Source: an uncultured Clostridia bacterium
GTDB taxonomy: Bacteria; Bacillota; Clostridia; Oscillospirales; Ruminococcaceae
DNA: 41,884 nucleotides
NCBI GenBank assembly: GCA_947307175.1
Contig: CAMZIK010000015.1
Span: forward strand, 1 to 41,884
Reading direction: 5' to 3'
In this document: positions 24,516-33,391 of the stretch, in pieces
How the letters are laid out: every line of letters starts with the position of its first letter
Position numbering within the stretch: position 1 is the stretch's first letter
Program-made: the position numbers and the translations under genes
Notes under the pieces: model-generated
Told to the model about the DNA's origin: nothing
Databases searched by the model: none
Seen by the model: only the letters and a program-made list of their open reading frames with translations

Positions 24516-26765
24516 ATGGCTCAGACAGAAAAACAGTATCAGACACTGAGCGGTGAGGTGGACAGTATCATCTATAAAAGCGATGATTCTGCCTATTGTG
24601 TCCTTATGCTCAATACAGGCGATGACCTCGTTACCGTCGTAGGTAATTTCATAGATGTCGATGAGGGTGAATCGCTTACAGTTACAGGCGATTATACTAA
24701 TCACTCGAAATACGGAGAACAGTTCAAAGCCGTTATGTTTGAACGTTTGCTCCCGCAAACAACAGATGCTATACTTAAATACCTCGCAAGCGGCGCTGTC
24801 AAGGGCATAAAAGCCGTAACAGCCAAGCGCCTTGTCGATGAGTTCGGAGAGGAAACACTCGACATTATTGAAAATGACCCTCAGCAGCTCACAAGGATAA
24901 AAGGTATATCAAAAAAGACCGCAAAGAAAATATCTGAGGACTTTCGTGCGACTTTTGCTGTCCGCCAGCTGATGAATTATATGAAAGAGCTTATGCTGCC
25001 TGTTTCGTATGGCGTAAAATCATGGCAGAGGTGGGGAGAGCCTGCGGCTGAAATGATAAAGCGCAACCCCTATATGTTATGTTCATTCGGGGTAGATCTT
25101 CCGTTTGCAAAAGCAGATGAGATAGCGCTTAAAATGAATATACCTGCTGACAGCTCAAACAGGATAAAAGCTGGTATAGACCATGTGCTTTCAAAAAATG
25201 CCGAAGCAGGTCATACCTGTCTTCCGCTTGATAAGCTTACAAAGAAATGCACCGAGCTTCTTTCCGTTTCTCCCGAGCAGTTCAAAGCTGTGCTGGATGA
25301 ACAGATAGAAGATGAAATGATCTTTTGCTATAATAAGCGAAACAGACCTTTTGCGATGCTCAGGGATTATTTTAAAGCCGAAAGCTATATCGCACGCAGA
25401 CTGTGCGTTATGCGCCAGCTCACTTACGATAACCATATCGACTTTTCCACAGTCATCGACCTTGAGGAAGAGAATAATAATATCAAGTATGAAAAGATAC
25501 AAAGGCAAGCGATCAACCTTGCGCTTTCAAAAGGATTCCTCGTGCTAACAGGAGGACCCGGAACAGGAAAGACCACTACGCTCAATGCAATAATCTCCCT
25601 TTATCAGCAGCAGGGACTTAACGTTATGATCTGCGCCCCGACAGGAAGAGCCGCAAAGCGTATCAGTGACCTTACAGGTTTTGAAGCAAAGACTATTCAC
25701 CGACTTCTTGAAGTCGAGTTTGCTAAGGATAATATGCCGCATTTCAAGCACGACGAGAATGAACCGCTGGACTGTGATGCACTTATAATCGACGAGATGT
25801 CAATGGTCGATTCTCTGCTTTTTGAAGCGGTGCTTCGTGCCGTGAAAGTCACCTGCAAACTCGTGCTTGTGGGCGACAGCGACCAGCTCCCGTCTGTTGG
25901 TGCAGGAAACGTGTTGAAAGATATTATCGAAAGCGGAGCTATGTCAGTCGTTAAGCTTAAAGAGATATTCCGTCAGTCTCAAAGCTCGCAGATAGTTATG
26001 AATGCTCATAAGATAGTAAACGGTCAGCCTGTTGATTATACCGTCAGAGACAACGACTTTTTCTTTATGCAGCGCCTTGACCCGTCAAAGCTTACCGAGC
26101 TTGTAGTCTCTCTTTGCAGGGAAAGGCTCCCCAAGGCTTACAGCATATCTCCAATGACCGATATTCAGGTCATCTCGCCGACCCGTCAGGGTCCCTGCGG
26201 AACAGTAGAACTCAATAAAGTATTGCAGCAGCAGCTCAATCCGAAAATGGCAGGCAAAAGTGAAATAAAAACGCCGCTGTATACCTACCGTGCAGGCGAT
26301 AAGGTCATGCAGACCAAAAACGATTATCAGATACTTTGGAAAAAACAGCTTGACGATGAAAGCGAAGAAAAAGGCACAGGCATTTTCAACGGCGATATAG
26401 GCATCATACTCAGCGTCAACAGACTGCTCGGTACTGCCGTTATCGACTTTGAAGGCAGAATAGCTACATATAACCGTCCCATGCTTGATAACCTTGAGCT
26501 TGCATATGCGATAACCGTGCATAAAAGCCAGGGAAGCGAGTTCGATTATGTTATCCTCACTGTTCTTGGCGGCTCTGATAAGCTTTATTACCGCAATCTG
26601 CTCTATACAGCAGTCACAAGAGCCAAAAAGATGCTTATAATCGTAGGCTCGGAGAAACTTACCGACTATATGATACTCAATGACCGAAGAAATCTGCGTT
26701 ATACAGCCCTGAAGGAAATGCTCATGGAAATGGTGGCAGAGGACGATGAAGATGAAGCTTTCTGA
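24516..26765 (+). CDS. recD2: RecD2-type ATP-dependent DNA helicase
   Basis: A 749-residue SF1B 5'-3' helicase of the RecD2 class, which works in DNA repair without RecBC. The N-terminal region contains helix-hairpin-helix-like repeats (ASGAVKGIKAVTAKRLVDEFG and DPQQLTRIKGISKKTAKKI). The helicase core has Walker A LTGGPGTGKTTTL near residue 345, Walker B DALIIDEMSMVDS, the GDSDQLPSVGAGNVL motif III, and the C-terminal YAITVHKSQGSEFDYV and LLYTAVTRAKK motifs. GGAGCGTAAGGAG precedes the ATG. The stop codon overlaps the start of the comF-like gene by 20 bases. Confidence 0.95.
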   Translation: MAQTEKQYQTLSGEVDSIIYKSDDSAYCVLMLNTGDDLVTVVGNFIDVDEGESLTVTGDYTNHSKYGEQFKAVMFERLLPQTTDAILKYLASGAVKGIKAVTAKRLVDEFGEETLDIIENDPQQLTRIKGISKKTAKKISEDFRATFAVRQLMNYMKELMLPVSYGVKSWQRWGEPAAEMIKRNPYMLCSFGVDLPFAKADEIALKMNIPADSSNRIKAGIDHVLSKNAEAGHTCLPLDKLTKKCTELLSVSPEQFKAVLDEQIEDEMIFCYNKRNRPFAMLRDYFKAESYIARRLCVMRQLTYDNHIDFSTVIDLEEENNNIKYEKIQRQAINLALSKGFLVLTGGPGTGKTTTLNAIISLYQQQGLNVMICAPTGRAAKRISDLTGFEAKTIHRLLEVEFAKDNMPHFKHDENEPLDCDALIIDEMSMVDSLLFEAVLRAVKVTCKLVLVGDSDQLPSVGAGNVLKDIIESGAMSVVKLKEIFRQSQSSQIVMNAHKIVNGQPVDYTVRDNDFFFMQRLDPSKLTELVVSLCRERLPKAYSISPMTDIQVISPTRQGPCGTVELNKVLQQQLNPKMAGKSEIKTPLYTYRAGDKVMQTKNDYQILWKKQLDDESEEKGTGIFNGDIGIILSVNRLLGTAVIDFEGRIATYNRPMLDNLELAYAITVHKSQGSEFDYVILTVLGGSDKLYYRNLLYTAVTRAKKMLIIVGSEKLTDYMILNDRRNLRYTALKEMLMEMVAEDDEDEAF

Positions 26766-27474
26766 TGTTAAGAAGTATATTGCCGATCTTTTTCTGCCCA
26801 ACAGATGTCCCGCCTGCTCGAAAGTCATACCGTGGGATAAGACTATGTGCAGAAAATGCAGAGAAAAACTGATCGTTATAACTGATGAACTCTGCTCTGT
26901 CTGCGGAAAGAGCCAATGTATCGACCATTCAAAACTTGCATTTGAAAACTGCATAGCTTTGTTCTATTACGAACAGCCGTGTATCAATGCCATATATGCA
27001 CTCAAGTATAATAAAGGCAGCAATTTTGCCGAGTTCAGTGCCGGGCTGCTCAGAACAGAACTTGAAAACAAAAACTTGATTGAAAAAATAGACCTTGTTA
27101 CCTGCGTTCCAATGTCAAGTAAAAAACTTCGTAAAAGAAAATATAATCAGTCTGAGATGATAGCAAAGTGTATCTGCGAACAGATCGGGAAACCGCTTGA
27201 TACAAACCTTATCGTACATGCAGATACCCTTGTAGATCACCATAAGCTGCCTAAGAATGAAAAGGCTGATAATGCCATGAGCAGTTTCCGCATCGCAGAT
27301 GACAGCAAAAACCTGAAAGGGAAGACCGTTCTGCTTTGCGATGATGTCTATACAACTGGCTCAACTATGAATGCCTGCGCCAGCTGCCTGAAAAAGCTCG
27401 GTGCAAAAAGCGTTATCGCAGCTGCAATAGCAACTACAAGACATGTCGAAAAAAGATATGATGAAGAATCTTAG
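26746..27474 (+). CDS. comF: ComF family phosphoribosyltransferase-like protein
   Basis: A 242-residue ComFC-type protein. The N-terminus has a four-cysteine zinc ribbon (CPAC at 24-27 region, then CRKC) and a second Cys pair (CSVCGKSQC). The C-terminal half is a type I phosphoribosyltransferase domain with the PRPP loop VLLCDDVYTTGSTMNA and the CVPMSSKKLRKRKYNQS stretch typical of ComF. ComFC is needed for DNA uptake in competent bacteria; in non-competent species its role is unclear. It overlaps recD2 by 20 bases. ATG codons at 26746 and 26752 are both usable starts and differ by two residues. Confidence 0.88.
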   Translation: MKMKLSDVKKYIADLFLPNRCPACSKVIPWDKTMCRKCREKLIVITDELCSVCGKSQCIDHSKLAFENCIALFYYEQPCINAIYALKYNKGSNFAEFSAGLLRTELENKNLIEKIDLVTCVPMSSKKLRKRKYNQSEMIAKCICEQIGKPLDTNLIVHADTLVDHHKLPKNEKADNAMSSFRIADDSKNLKGKTVLLCDDVYTTGSTMNACASCLKKLGAKSVIAAAIATTRHVEKRYDEES

Positions 27475-27507
27475 TTTGTTCAGTCTTTTAAAAAAATAGC
27501 TAAGGAC

Positions 27508-27536
27508 TTGAAAAATCGGAATTAATGTGTTATAAT
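27508..27536 (+). promoter_or_regulatory. SigA-type promoter of the Asp23/FakA operon
   Basis: TTGAAA (27508-27513) and TATAAT (27531-27536) are 17 bp apart. The predicted leader is about 55 bases long and I see no strong fold in it. Confidence 0.8.
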
Positions 27537-27598
27537 GAACTGAATAGGTAAAATAGGTCATGCCTAAAAATATGTAGTGCGGTAAAAGGAGTGGTATC

Positions 27599-27946
27599 AT
27601 GATAAAATATAAGAACCATCTTGGAACTATCGGCATCTCAACAGCATATCTCAGACAGCTTATTTCCAATACTGCAGAAAGCTGCTTTGGCGTAGCCGGA
27701 CTGAATGTCTACGGAGCGAAGCAGGGAATGATCGCAATGCTCAAAAAAGAGAATACCACCAAGGGCGTCATTATCAGACAGGAAGGCGAACAGCTGGTGG
27801 TAGATCTGCATATAACAGTAAATTATGGTGTAAATGTTGGCGCTATTGTCGAAAGCATAATCCATAAAGTCACTTATGTCCTGCAGGAGCAGGCGGGTGT
27901 CAGCGTTAAGTCCGTGAATGTGTTTATCGACGAAATGATCAACTGA
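27599..27946 (+). CDS. Asp23/Gls24 family protein, YloU-like
   Basis: A 115-residue Asp23/Gls24-fold protein (DUF322 class). The pattern IKYKNHLGTIGISTAYLRQLISNTAESCFGVAGL at the N-terminus, the central VDLHITVNYGVNVGAIVESIIHKVTYVL and the C-terminal VSVKSVNVFIDEM are typical. Family members are membrane-associated or soluble proteins linked to envelope stress. The YloU subgroup is nearly always encoded just upstream of the DAK2/FakA gene, as here with a 19-bp gap. AAAAGGAG precedes the ATG. Confidence 0.9.
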   Translation: MIKYKNHLGTIGISTAYLRQLISNTAESCFGVAGLNVYGAKQGMIAMLKKENTTKGVIIRQEGEQLVVDLHITVNYGVNVGAIVESIIHKVTYVLQEQAGVSVKSVNVFIDEMIN

Positions 27947-27965
27947 TGACTGGAGGAAAAGATCT

Positions 27966-29597
27966 GTGATTGAAGGAAGTATGCTTCGTGACGCATTTAT
28001 CAGTGCGGCACACAGTATAGCAAATCAGAAAAAATCCGTGGACGAGCTTAATGTGTTCCCTGTGCCTGACGGCGATACGGGAACGAATATTTCCATGACA
28101 ATGGGCAACGCTCTGCCCGAACTGAATAAAATGAAGGATACCGTTGAAGTATCGGAAGTTGCAAAAACAATGGCTTCCGCACTTCTCAGAGGCGCAAGAG
28201 GAAATTCAGGCGTTATAACATCGCTTATCTTCCGTGGCTTCTCAAAGGCTCTTTCGGGCAAAAAGAAAATGTCCGCAGAAGACCTTGTTGTGAGCCTTGA
28301 AAACGGCGTGAACGGTGCTTACAAGTCGGTAATGAAACCAACTGAGGGTACTATCCTTACTGTTGTAAGAGAATCTGCCGAGAAAGCAAGAGAGACTCTG
28401 CATACTACCAATGACCCATGCGTGATAATGGATGAGGTATGTGCCCAGGCTGCAAGATCACTCGAAGAAACACCTAAGCTCCTTCCTGCACTTGCTAAAG
28501 CAGGTGTCGTAGACGCAGGCGGAAAAGGTCTTGTAATAATCTTTGAAGCTATCAGAGATGTTTTCAAGGGCGGCGCTGTTGTTGAAGCACAGCAGGCCGA
28601 AAAGAAAAAAGTTACCGTCGAAACATTTGCTTCAGCAGTCGGCGAGTTCGATGAGGAAATAACCTTTACATACTGCACCGAAATGCTCATCACCAAAAAG
28701 CCCGACTGTGCAGACCCGACCAAGCTCAGAGCTTATCTGGAAACTATCGGTGACTGCGTTGTAGTTGTAGACGATGAAGAGATAATCAAGGTCCATGTTC
28801 ATACCAATGACCCGGGCAAGGCTATCCAGAAGGGACTTGAGTTCGGATATATCAACCTGCCTAAGATCGAGAACATGAAGCTCCAGCACGAAGCAAAGCA
28901 ACAGGAAGTCAAACAGCAGTTCGTTCCTGCAAAACCTGAAAAGCAGTATGGTTTTGTTGCTGTTGCCGCTGGAAACGGTATCGAGGCTATGTTCAGGGAC
29001 ATCGGCGTAGACTGCATCGTTAAGGGCGGTCAGACGATGAACCCTTCGACAGAGGACATCCTTGCAGCTATCGAGTCCTGTCCCGCTGAGATAGTTTTCG
29101 TTCTGCCGAATAATAAGAATATTATCATGGCTGCCGAGCAGGCTGTAAAGCTTGCAGACAGGAAAGTATGCGTGCTCCAGACAAGGACTATTCCACAGGG
29201 TATGTCAGCTATGCTCGCTTTCGACCCCGATGCTGATTTCAATGCAAACCGCAAGGAAATGACCAACGCACTTGAAAAAGTTTCAACGGGTTCTGTTACC
29301 TTTGCCGCAAGAGACAGCGATTTTGACGGTCACGCTATCAAGAAAGGCGAGATACTCTGTATGGAGAACGGCAAGCTCTCACTGGTAGAAAGAGATCTCC
29401 AGAAGGCTGCTTATAAGCTTACCAAGAAGCTTGTAAAGGGTGATTCGTCATTTATCACTATCCTTTACGGCGCAGATGTTACCGATGAAGCCGCAGAAGC
29501 GCTTTATAAGCAGGTAAGTGCTAAATTTGTAAACCATGAGATAAATCTGATAAACGGCGGACAGCCTGTTTATTACTACTACATCTCGGTAGAATAA
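27966..29597 (+). CDS. fakA: DAK2-domain fatty-acid kinase catalytic subunit, FakA/YloV-like
   Basis: FakA phosphorylates fatty acids bound to a FakB partner, feeding exogenous fatty acids into phospholipid synthesis. The N-terminal DhaL/DAK2 domain shows the Mg-ATP motif NVFPVPDGDTGTN (near residue 30-42) and RGARGNSGVI. The C-terminal half has the middle and FakB-like domains (FVAVAAGNGIEAMFRDIGVD and the ending FITILYGADVTDEAAEAL). The length of 543 residues fits. The start is the GTG at 27966, nine bases after GGAGG; an ATG at 27981 would remove the start of the first helix. No FakB gene is seen in the window. Confidence 0.9.
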   Translation: MIEGSMLRDAFISAAHSIANQKKSVDELNVFPVPDGDTGTNISMTMGNALPELNKMKDTVEVSEVAKTMASALLRGARGNSGVITSLIFRGFSKALSGKKKMSAEDLVVSLENGVNGAYKSVMKPTEGTILTVVRESAEKARETLHTTNDPCVIMDEVCAQAARSLEETPKLLPALAKAGVVDAGGKGLVIIFEAIRDVFKGGAVVEAQQAEKKKVTVETFASAVGEFDEEITFTYCTEMLITKKPDCADPTKLRAYLETIGDCVVVVDDEEIIKVHVHTNDPGKAIQKGLEFGYINLPKIENMKLQHEAKQQEVKQQFVPAKPEKQYGFVAVAAGNGIEAMFRDIGVDCIVKGGQTMNPSTEDILAAIESCPAEIVFVLPNNKNIIMAAEQAVKLADRKVCVLQTRTIPQGMSAMLAFDPDADFNANRKEMTNALEKVSTGSVTFAARDSDFDGHAIKKGEILCMENGKLSLVERDLQKAAYKLTKKLVKGDSSFITILYGADVTDEAAEALYKQVSAKFVNHEINLINGGQPVYYYYISVE

Positions 29598-29608
29598 GTT
29601 TGATAAAA

Positions 29609-29646
29609 GCAAAGAACTGTACAATTTTATGTACAGTTCTTTTTGC
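29609..29646. terminator. Bidirectional terminator between fakA and metA
   Basis: AAAGAACTGTACA (29611-29623) pairs perfectly with TGTACAGTTCTTT (29630-29642), with GC and TTTGC extensions on both sides and T runs in both directions. It separates two convergent genes. Confidence 0.92.
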
Positions 29647-29648
29647 GT

Positions 29649-30572
29649 TTATTTGTATTTTTCAAGCTCGGACAAGTCATAGGGCGTTTTCTGGTATACG
29701 CAGTAGTTCAGCCAGTTCGCATAGGCAAGATTTGCCGAGCAAGCCCAGTCAAAATTCGGTGTCTTGGTGACATCGTCGTTAGGGAAGTAATGCTGCGGCA
29801 TATCGATCTTAAGCTTGCGGTCAAGATCACGGAAATACTCCTTTGCAAGCGTATCACGGTCATACTCCCAGTGCCCGAAAATGTAGTAGTTGCGCTCTGA
29901 TTTGTCTGCCAGCATATGCAGACCCGCTTCCTTTGATTCTGTCAGTATCACAAGGTCATCGATCTTCTCAACATCGCTCTTTCGTACCTCCGTGTGCCGT
30001 GAATGAGGACAGTGGAAAGTATCGCCGAACCCTTTAAGGATAGGGTGCTTTCTTTTCAGGTTGCGGTGCCTGAAATCGCCGAACATCTTGCTCTCAAGCT
30101 GATATTTCGGTATCCCGTAGTGATAGTACAGTCCTGCCTGAGCGCCCCAGCATATGTGTATCGTTGAAAAAACATTGGTCTTTGACCATTCAAATACTTC
30201 GCAAAGCTCGTCCCAGTAGTCCACCTGTTCAAAATCCATAAGCTCCACAGGCGCTCCTGTCACGATAAGACCGTCGTAGCGGTTTTCTCTTACCTCATCA
30301 AAACCCTTGTAAAAAGCGAGCATATGCTCCTGCGAGGTGTTCTTGCTGACGTGGTTCATCTGTACAAGATCAATGTCAACATGAAGCGGAGTGTTGCTCA
30401 AAAGGCGCAAAAGCTGCGTTTCCGTCGAGATCTTGTCAGGCATCAGATTGACGATAGCTATCTTCAGCGCACGAATGTCCTGATGCAAAGCCCTTTCGTT
30501 GCCGATGACAAATATATTCTCGTCTTCAAGCGTCTGAAACGCAGGAAGATCGTTCGGTATCTTGATTGGCAA
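29649..30572 (-). CDS. metA: Homoserine O-acetyltransferase, MetA type
   Basis: MetA activates the hydroxyl of homoserine in methionine synthesis, in the cytoplasm. The 307-residue protein has the nucleophile Cys141 in HICWGAQAG and the catalytic pair His234 and Glu236 in GHWEYDRDTL. Residue 110 in GAPVELMDF is glutamate; in this family glutamate at that site goes with acetyl-CoA use and glycine with succinyl-CoA, so I predict an acetyltransferase. The start is a TTG at 30572, eight bases after AAAGGTGG; no ATG fits before the conserved N-terminus. It is a single-gene unit read leftward with its own promoter. The leader of about 30 bases leaves no room for a SAM riboswitch or T-box. Confidence 0.9.
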   Translation of the reverse strand: MPIKIPNDLPAFQTLEDENIFVIGNERALHQDIRALKIAIVNLMPDKISTETQLLRLLSNTPLHVDIDLVQMNHVSKNTSQEHMLAFYKGFDEVRENRYDGLIVTGAPVELMDFEQVDYWDELCEVFEWSKTNVFSTIHICWGAQAGLYYHYGIPKYQLESKMFGDFRHRNLKRKHPILKGFGDTFHCPHSRHTEVRKSDVEKIDDLVILTESKEAGLHMLADKSERNYYIFGHWEYDRDTLAKEYFRDLDRKLKIDMPQHYFPNDDVTKTPNFDWACSANLAYANWLNYCVYQKTPYDLSELEKYK

Positions 30573-30610
30573 ATATATTTCCCACCTTTCCTGTGGAGTT
30601 CTGAAACTTC

Positions 30611-30639
30611 ATTATAGCATCTTTTTATTTTTATTGCAA
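30611..30639 (-). promoter_or_regulatory. Promoter of metA
   Basis: On the minus strand TTGCAA (30639-30634) and TATAAT (30616-30611) are 17 bp apart, and TGC directly before the -10 box gives an extended -10 element. Transcription starts about 30 bases before the metA start codon. Confidence 0.8.
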
Positions 30640-30721
30640 GTGTTTTGAGAGAGATTTTAATAATTTGTTCAGGATAGAGTGAGCTAAAATGAAAAAAATC
30701 TGCAAAATTTAAAAAAAGTTA

Positions 30722-30750
30722 TTGCCATTTACGAAAAAATAAGCTATAAT
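30722..30750 (+). promoter_or_regulatory. SigA-type promoter of glyA
   Basis: TTGCCA (30722-30727) and TATAAT (30745-30750) are 17 bp apart. The leader is about 45 bases long. The interval between the metA and glyA promoters is AT-rich and shows no further structure. Confidence 0.8.
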
Positions 30751-30799
30751 AGATAAGGTTTATTATTGAAAATATTGACCGAAAAGGAGTATGTGGAAA

Positions 30800-32047
30800 A
30801 TGGAAATAATGGACACTATCGGATTTGTTGAAGGCTTTGATCCCGAAGTCGGAAAGGCTATGGCTGCAGAGCTTGCAAGACAGAAGAGAAACCTTGAGCT
30901 TATCGCAAGCGAAAATATCGTATCGCCTGCTGTAATGGCTGCAATGGGAAGTGCGCTCACAAACAAGTATGCTGAGGGCTATCCTTCAAAGAGATATTAC
31001 GGCGGCTGCGAGTGTGTTGACGTTGTTGAAAACATCGCTATCGAAAGAGCTTGCAAGCTCTTTGACTGCAAGTTTGCAAACGTTCAGCCTCATTCAGGCG
31101 CTCAGGCTAATATGGCTGTTTATTTCGCACTTTGCGATGTAGGCGACACAATAATGGGTATGAGCCTCGATGCAGGCGGACACCTTACCCATGGTTCACC
31201 TGTCAATATGAGCGGTAAGAACTATAAGATCGTTCCTTACGGTCTGACCGATGACGGCTATATTGATTATGATAACCTTGAAAAGCTCGCAAGAGAGAAT
31301 AAGCCAAAGCTTATCGTTGCAGGTGCTTCCGCATATCCGAGAGTAATTGATTTTGAGAGGATCTCAAACGTTGCCAAGGAAGTCGGCGCTTATTTCATGG
31401 TAGATATGGCTCATATCGCTGGACTCGTTGCTTCAGGTATGCATCCGTCCCCGATCCCATATGCAGACGTAGTTACAACAACAACTCATAAGACCCTCAG
31501 AGGACCAAGAGGCGGCATGATCCTTACCAACAACGAGGAGCTTGCAAAGAAGTTCAATAAGGCTATCTTCCCTGGTACTCAGGGCGGTCCTCTTATGCAC
31601 GTTATCGCAGGCAAGGCTGTTTGCCTCGGCGAAGCACTCAAGCCTGAGTTCAAAGCATACGGCAAGCAGATCGTTGCAAATGCTAACGCTCTTGCTCAGG
31701 GTCTGCTCAAGAGAGGCTTCAACCTCGTTTCAGGCGGAACAGACAACCACCTTATGCTCGTTGACCTCCAGCCGTTCAATGTAACAGGCAAAGAGCTTGA
31801 AAAGAAGCTTGATGAGGTTTACATCACAGTAAACAAGAATGCCATCCCGAACGATCCTCAGAGCCCGTTCGTAACAAGCGGCGTTCGTATCGGTACTCCT
31901 GCCGTTACAACAAGAGGTCTCGTTGAGGAGGATATGGAGAAGATCGCAGAGTATATCTACCTCACCGCATCTGATTTTGAGAACAGCGCAGACAAGATCA
32001 GAGCAGGCGTTGGAGAGATCTGCAAGAAGTACCCACTGTACGAATAA
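30800..32047 (+). CDS. glyA: Serine hydroxymethyltransferase
   Basis: GlyA interconverts serine and glycine, loading a one-carbon unit onto tetrahydrofolate, and so links to folD encoded earlier in the window. The 415-residue cytoplasmic PLP enzyme has its Schiff-base Lys231 in [13 protein letters not shown]. The substrate-binding segments [20 protein letters not shown] and [10 protein letters not shown] are also present. The start is the ATG at 30800, ten bases after AAGGAG; an ATG at 30791 is too close to that site, though it cannot be fully excluded. It is a single-gene unit with its own promoter and terminator. Confidence 0.95.
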   Translation: MEIMDTIGFVEGFDPEVGKAMAAELARQKRNLELIASENIVSPAVMAAMGSALTNKYAEGYPSKRYYGGCECVDVVENIAIERACKLFDCKFANVQPHSGAQANMAVYFALCDVGDTIMGMSLDAGGHLTHGSPVNMSGKNYKIVPYGLTDDGYIDYDNLEKLARENKPKLIVAGASAYPRVIDFERISNVAKEVGAYFMVDMAHIAGLVASGMHPSPIPYADVVTTTTHKTLRGPRGGMILTNNEELAKKFNKAIFPGTQGGPLMHVIAGKAVCLGEALKPEFKAYGKQIVANANALAQGLLKRGFNLVSGGTDNHLMLVDLQPFNVTGKELEKKLDEVYITVNKNAIPNDPQSPFVTSGVRIGTPAVTTRGLVEEDMEKIAEYIYLTASDFENSADKIRAGVGEICKKYPLYE

Positions 32048-32065
32048 ATTAAACAGAATTAACTA

Positions 32066-32097
32066 AAGGGGACACTTGTGTGTCCTCTTATTTTTTT
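32066..32097 (+). terminator. Intrinsic terminator after glyA
   Basis: AAGGGGACAC (32066-32075) pairs with GTGTCCTCTT (32080-32089, one G-T) around a four-base loop, followed by A and a run of seven T. Confidence 0.92.
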
Positions 32098-32118
32098 GTG
32101 GGTTTTGCGAGAAAACTG

Positions 32119-32147
32119 TTGACAAATCGATGTAATTGTGTTATCAT
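32119..32147 (+). promoter_or_regulatory. SigA-type promoter of the AraC-type regulator gene
   Basis: TTGACA (32119-32124) and TATCAT (32142-32147) are 17 bp apart, about 45 bases before the start codon. Confidence 0.75.
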
Positions 32148-32194
32148 CAATATACATTCTTACGAAAATATTAAACAGTTGAAAGGACCTTGAA

Positions 32195-33037
32195 ATGACC
32201 TCTTATTGTTACCCTGTGTGCAGCGATACTAAGATGTTCCCGGTGTGTGTATGCGCTGTGGGTGTCAGAGAACTTGAAAAATCGCTCGAACGGATCGCAG
32301 GCTACCCGTACCATCAGCTTTTTATCTGTGCAGAAGGCAGCGGAAAAGTCGTGATCTCGCAAAAACGTACTAATGTCCGTGCAGGCGATATGATCTTCAT
32401 TCCTGCACTCGTCCCTCATCAGCTTGTTCCCTCAGAGGGGAAATGGCAGCTGATAGGCGTCGATCTTGACGGCAATAGTATTGATAATATACTTGAAACG
32501 CTCAGACTTACTAAACCAAGATGCGAAAAACTCAGTGACCATGAAACTCTTGTCAGAAAAATGTTGGCTATTATCCATGCCGTAAAAGAGGAAGGCGATG
32601 CAGTCATAAGCGATTGCTCTGCGCTTGCTTATGATCTGTTGATGCAGCTCAATAAGCAGATAAATGTCACTGCTGAGAATGCCGACGGTCAGAAGTTTAT
32701 CCAGATCGCTCCTGTTATTGCCTTTATCGAGGAAAACTATCAGTCGGAGCTGTCTCTTGACGATCTCTCTGCACTGGTCAATATCTCTCCTCAGTATCTT
32801 TGCAGGCTGTTCAAGGATTGCTATCATATGCGTCCGTTTGAGTATCTTGCCAAGAAGCGCCTGCAGAGAGCGAAAGTGATGCTTACAGGTGAAAAGTATT
32901 CTGTCAATGAAATAGCACAGCTTGTCGGCTATAACGATTGCAGCTATTTCTGCAGCGTGTTCAAAAAACGTGAGGGAATATCTCCTGCAGAGTTCAGAGC
33001 TTTGAACTGTCCCCAGGAAAAGAAGCCCGACTCTTGA
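32195..33037 (+). CDS. AraC family transcriptional regulator with N-terminal cupin domain
   Basis: A 280-residue regulator. Residues about 15-95 form a cupin-like sensor domain (EGSGKVVISQKRTNVRAGD then PALVPHQLVPSEGKWQLIGVDL). The C-terminal 100 residues are a double helix-turn-helix AraC domain: ELSLDDLSALVNISPQYLCRLFK for the first helix pair, and YSVNEIAQLVGYNDCSYFCSVFKKREGISPAEFR for the second, with the usual GY..CSYF and F.K..G.SP.EFR signature. Such proteins often sense sugars and activate neighbouring genes, but here the gene stands alone between glyA and a tRNA gene, so its targets are not evident. AAAGGA lies nine bases before the ATG. Confidence 0.9.
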   Translation: MTSYCYPVCSDTKMFPVCVCAVGVRELEKSLERIAGYPYHQLFICAEGSGKVVISQKRTNVRAGDMIFIPALVPHQLVPSEGKWQLIGVDLDGNSIDNILETLRLTKPRCEKLSDHETLVRKMLAIIHAVKEEGDAVISDCSALAYDLLMQLNKQINVTAENADGQKFIQIAPVIAFIEENYQSELSLDDLSALVNISPQYLCRLFKDCYHMRPFEYLAKKRLQRAKVMLTGEKYSVNEIAQLVGYNDCSYFCSVFKKREGISPAEFRALNCPQEKKPDS

Positions 33038-33062
33038 CAATCAGGTCTGGGTGATGTATAAT
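33034..33062 (+). promoter_or_regulatory. Consensus promoter of the tRNA-Leu gene
   Basis: TTGACA (33034-33039) and TATAAT (33057-33062) are both perfect consensus boxes with a 17-bp spacer. The -35 box overlaps the stop codon (33035-33037) of the AraC-type gene, which otherwise has no terminator before the tRNA. Confidence 0.88.
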
Positions 33063-33076
33063 ATTAAAGCTGGTCA

Positions 33077-33160
33077 GCCGCTGTGGTGGAACAGGCAGAC
33101 ACAAGGGACTTAAAATCCCTCGGGGTAAAACCCGTACCGGTTCAAGTCCGGTCAGCGGCA
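33077..33160 (+). tRNA. tRNA-Leu (anticodon UAA)
   Basis: A class II tRNA of 84 bases. The acceptor GCCGCTG (33077-33083) pairs with CAGCGGC (33153-33159), and A33160 is the discriminator base. The anticodon arm AGGGA-CTTAAAA-TCCCT contains TAA, so it reads UUA and UUG leucine codons. A long variable arm (CGGGGTAAAACCCG) and the T arm CCGGTTCAAGTCCGG follow. The CCA end is not encoded. It is transcribed alone, from a consensus promoter to a strong terminator. Confidence 0.97.
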
Positions 33161-33161
33161 T

Positions 33162-33195
33162 AGAGAATGTAGTTTTTGCTGCATTCTCTTTTTTT
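33162..33195 (+). terminator. Intrinsic terminator after tRNA-Leu
   Basis: AGAGAATGTAG (33162-33172) pairs over 11 bases (one G-T) with CTGCATTCTCT (33179-33189) around a TTTTTG loop, followed by a T run to 33195. From here to about 33341 the sequence is AT-rich and I see no gene in it. Confidence 0.92.
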
Positions 33196-33341
33196 ACGTC
33201 TTTTTTAACTGTTTATTGCATATTTGTGTGGAAAAAGCTCGATTTTTCGGGCATATTAAGTATATGGACGAAATGTGTATCAAAAAAACATTCAACGTGT
33301 GAAAGCTATTGTGCAATAATACGAAAAAAGGGTAATAATAG

Positions 33342-33370
33342 TTGACATTGACGGCATTTTGTAGTATCAT
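33342..33370 (+). promoter_or_regulatory. Promoter of the polysaccharide locus
   Basis: TTGACA (33342-33347) and TATCAT (33365-33370) are 17 bp apart. Transcription would start near 33377, giving a leader of about 105 bases before the first gene. Confidence 0.7.
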
Positions 33371-33391
33371 AATATAGTGATATGCTGTGTT

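Noticed and set aside
26085..26954. A 289-codon antisense frame over the recD2-comF junction
   Set aside because: It overlaps conserved helicase motifs on the other strand, lacks a ribosome site and shows no recognisable domain.
30573..30799. Possible SAM, T-box or glycine riboswitch between metA and glyA
   Set aside because: Both predicted leaders are short (about 30 and 45 bases), and no kink-turn, T-box sequence or glycine aptamer core is visible.
33077..33200. Integrated element at the tRNA-Leu gene
   Set aside because: I see no integrase, no repeat of the tRNA 3' end and no change in composition downstream; the following genes form a normal polysaccharide locus.
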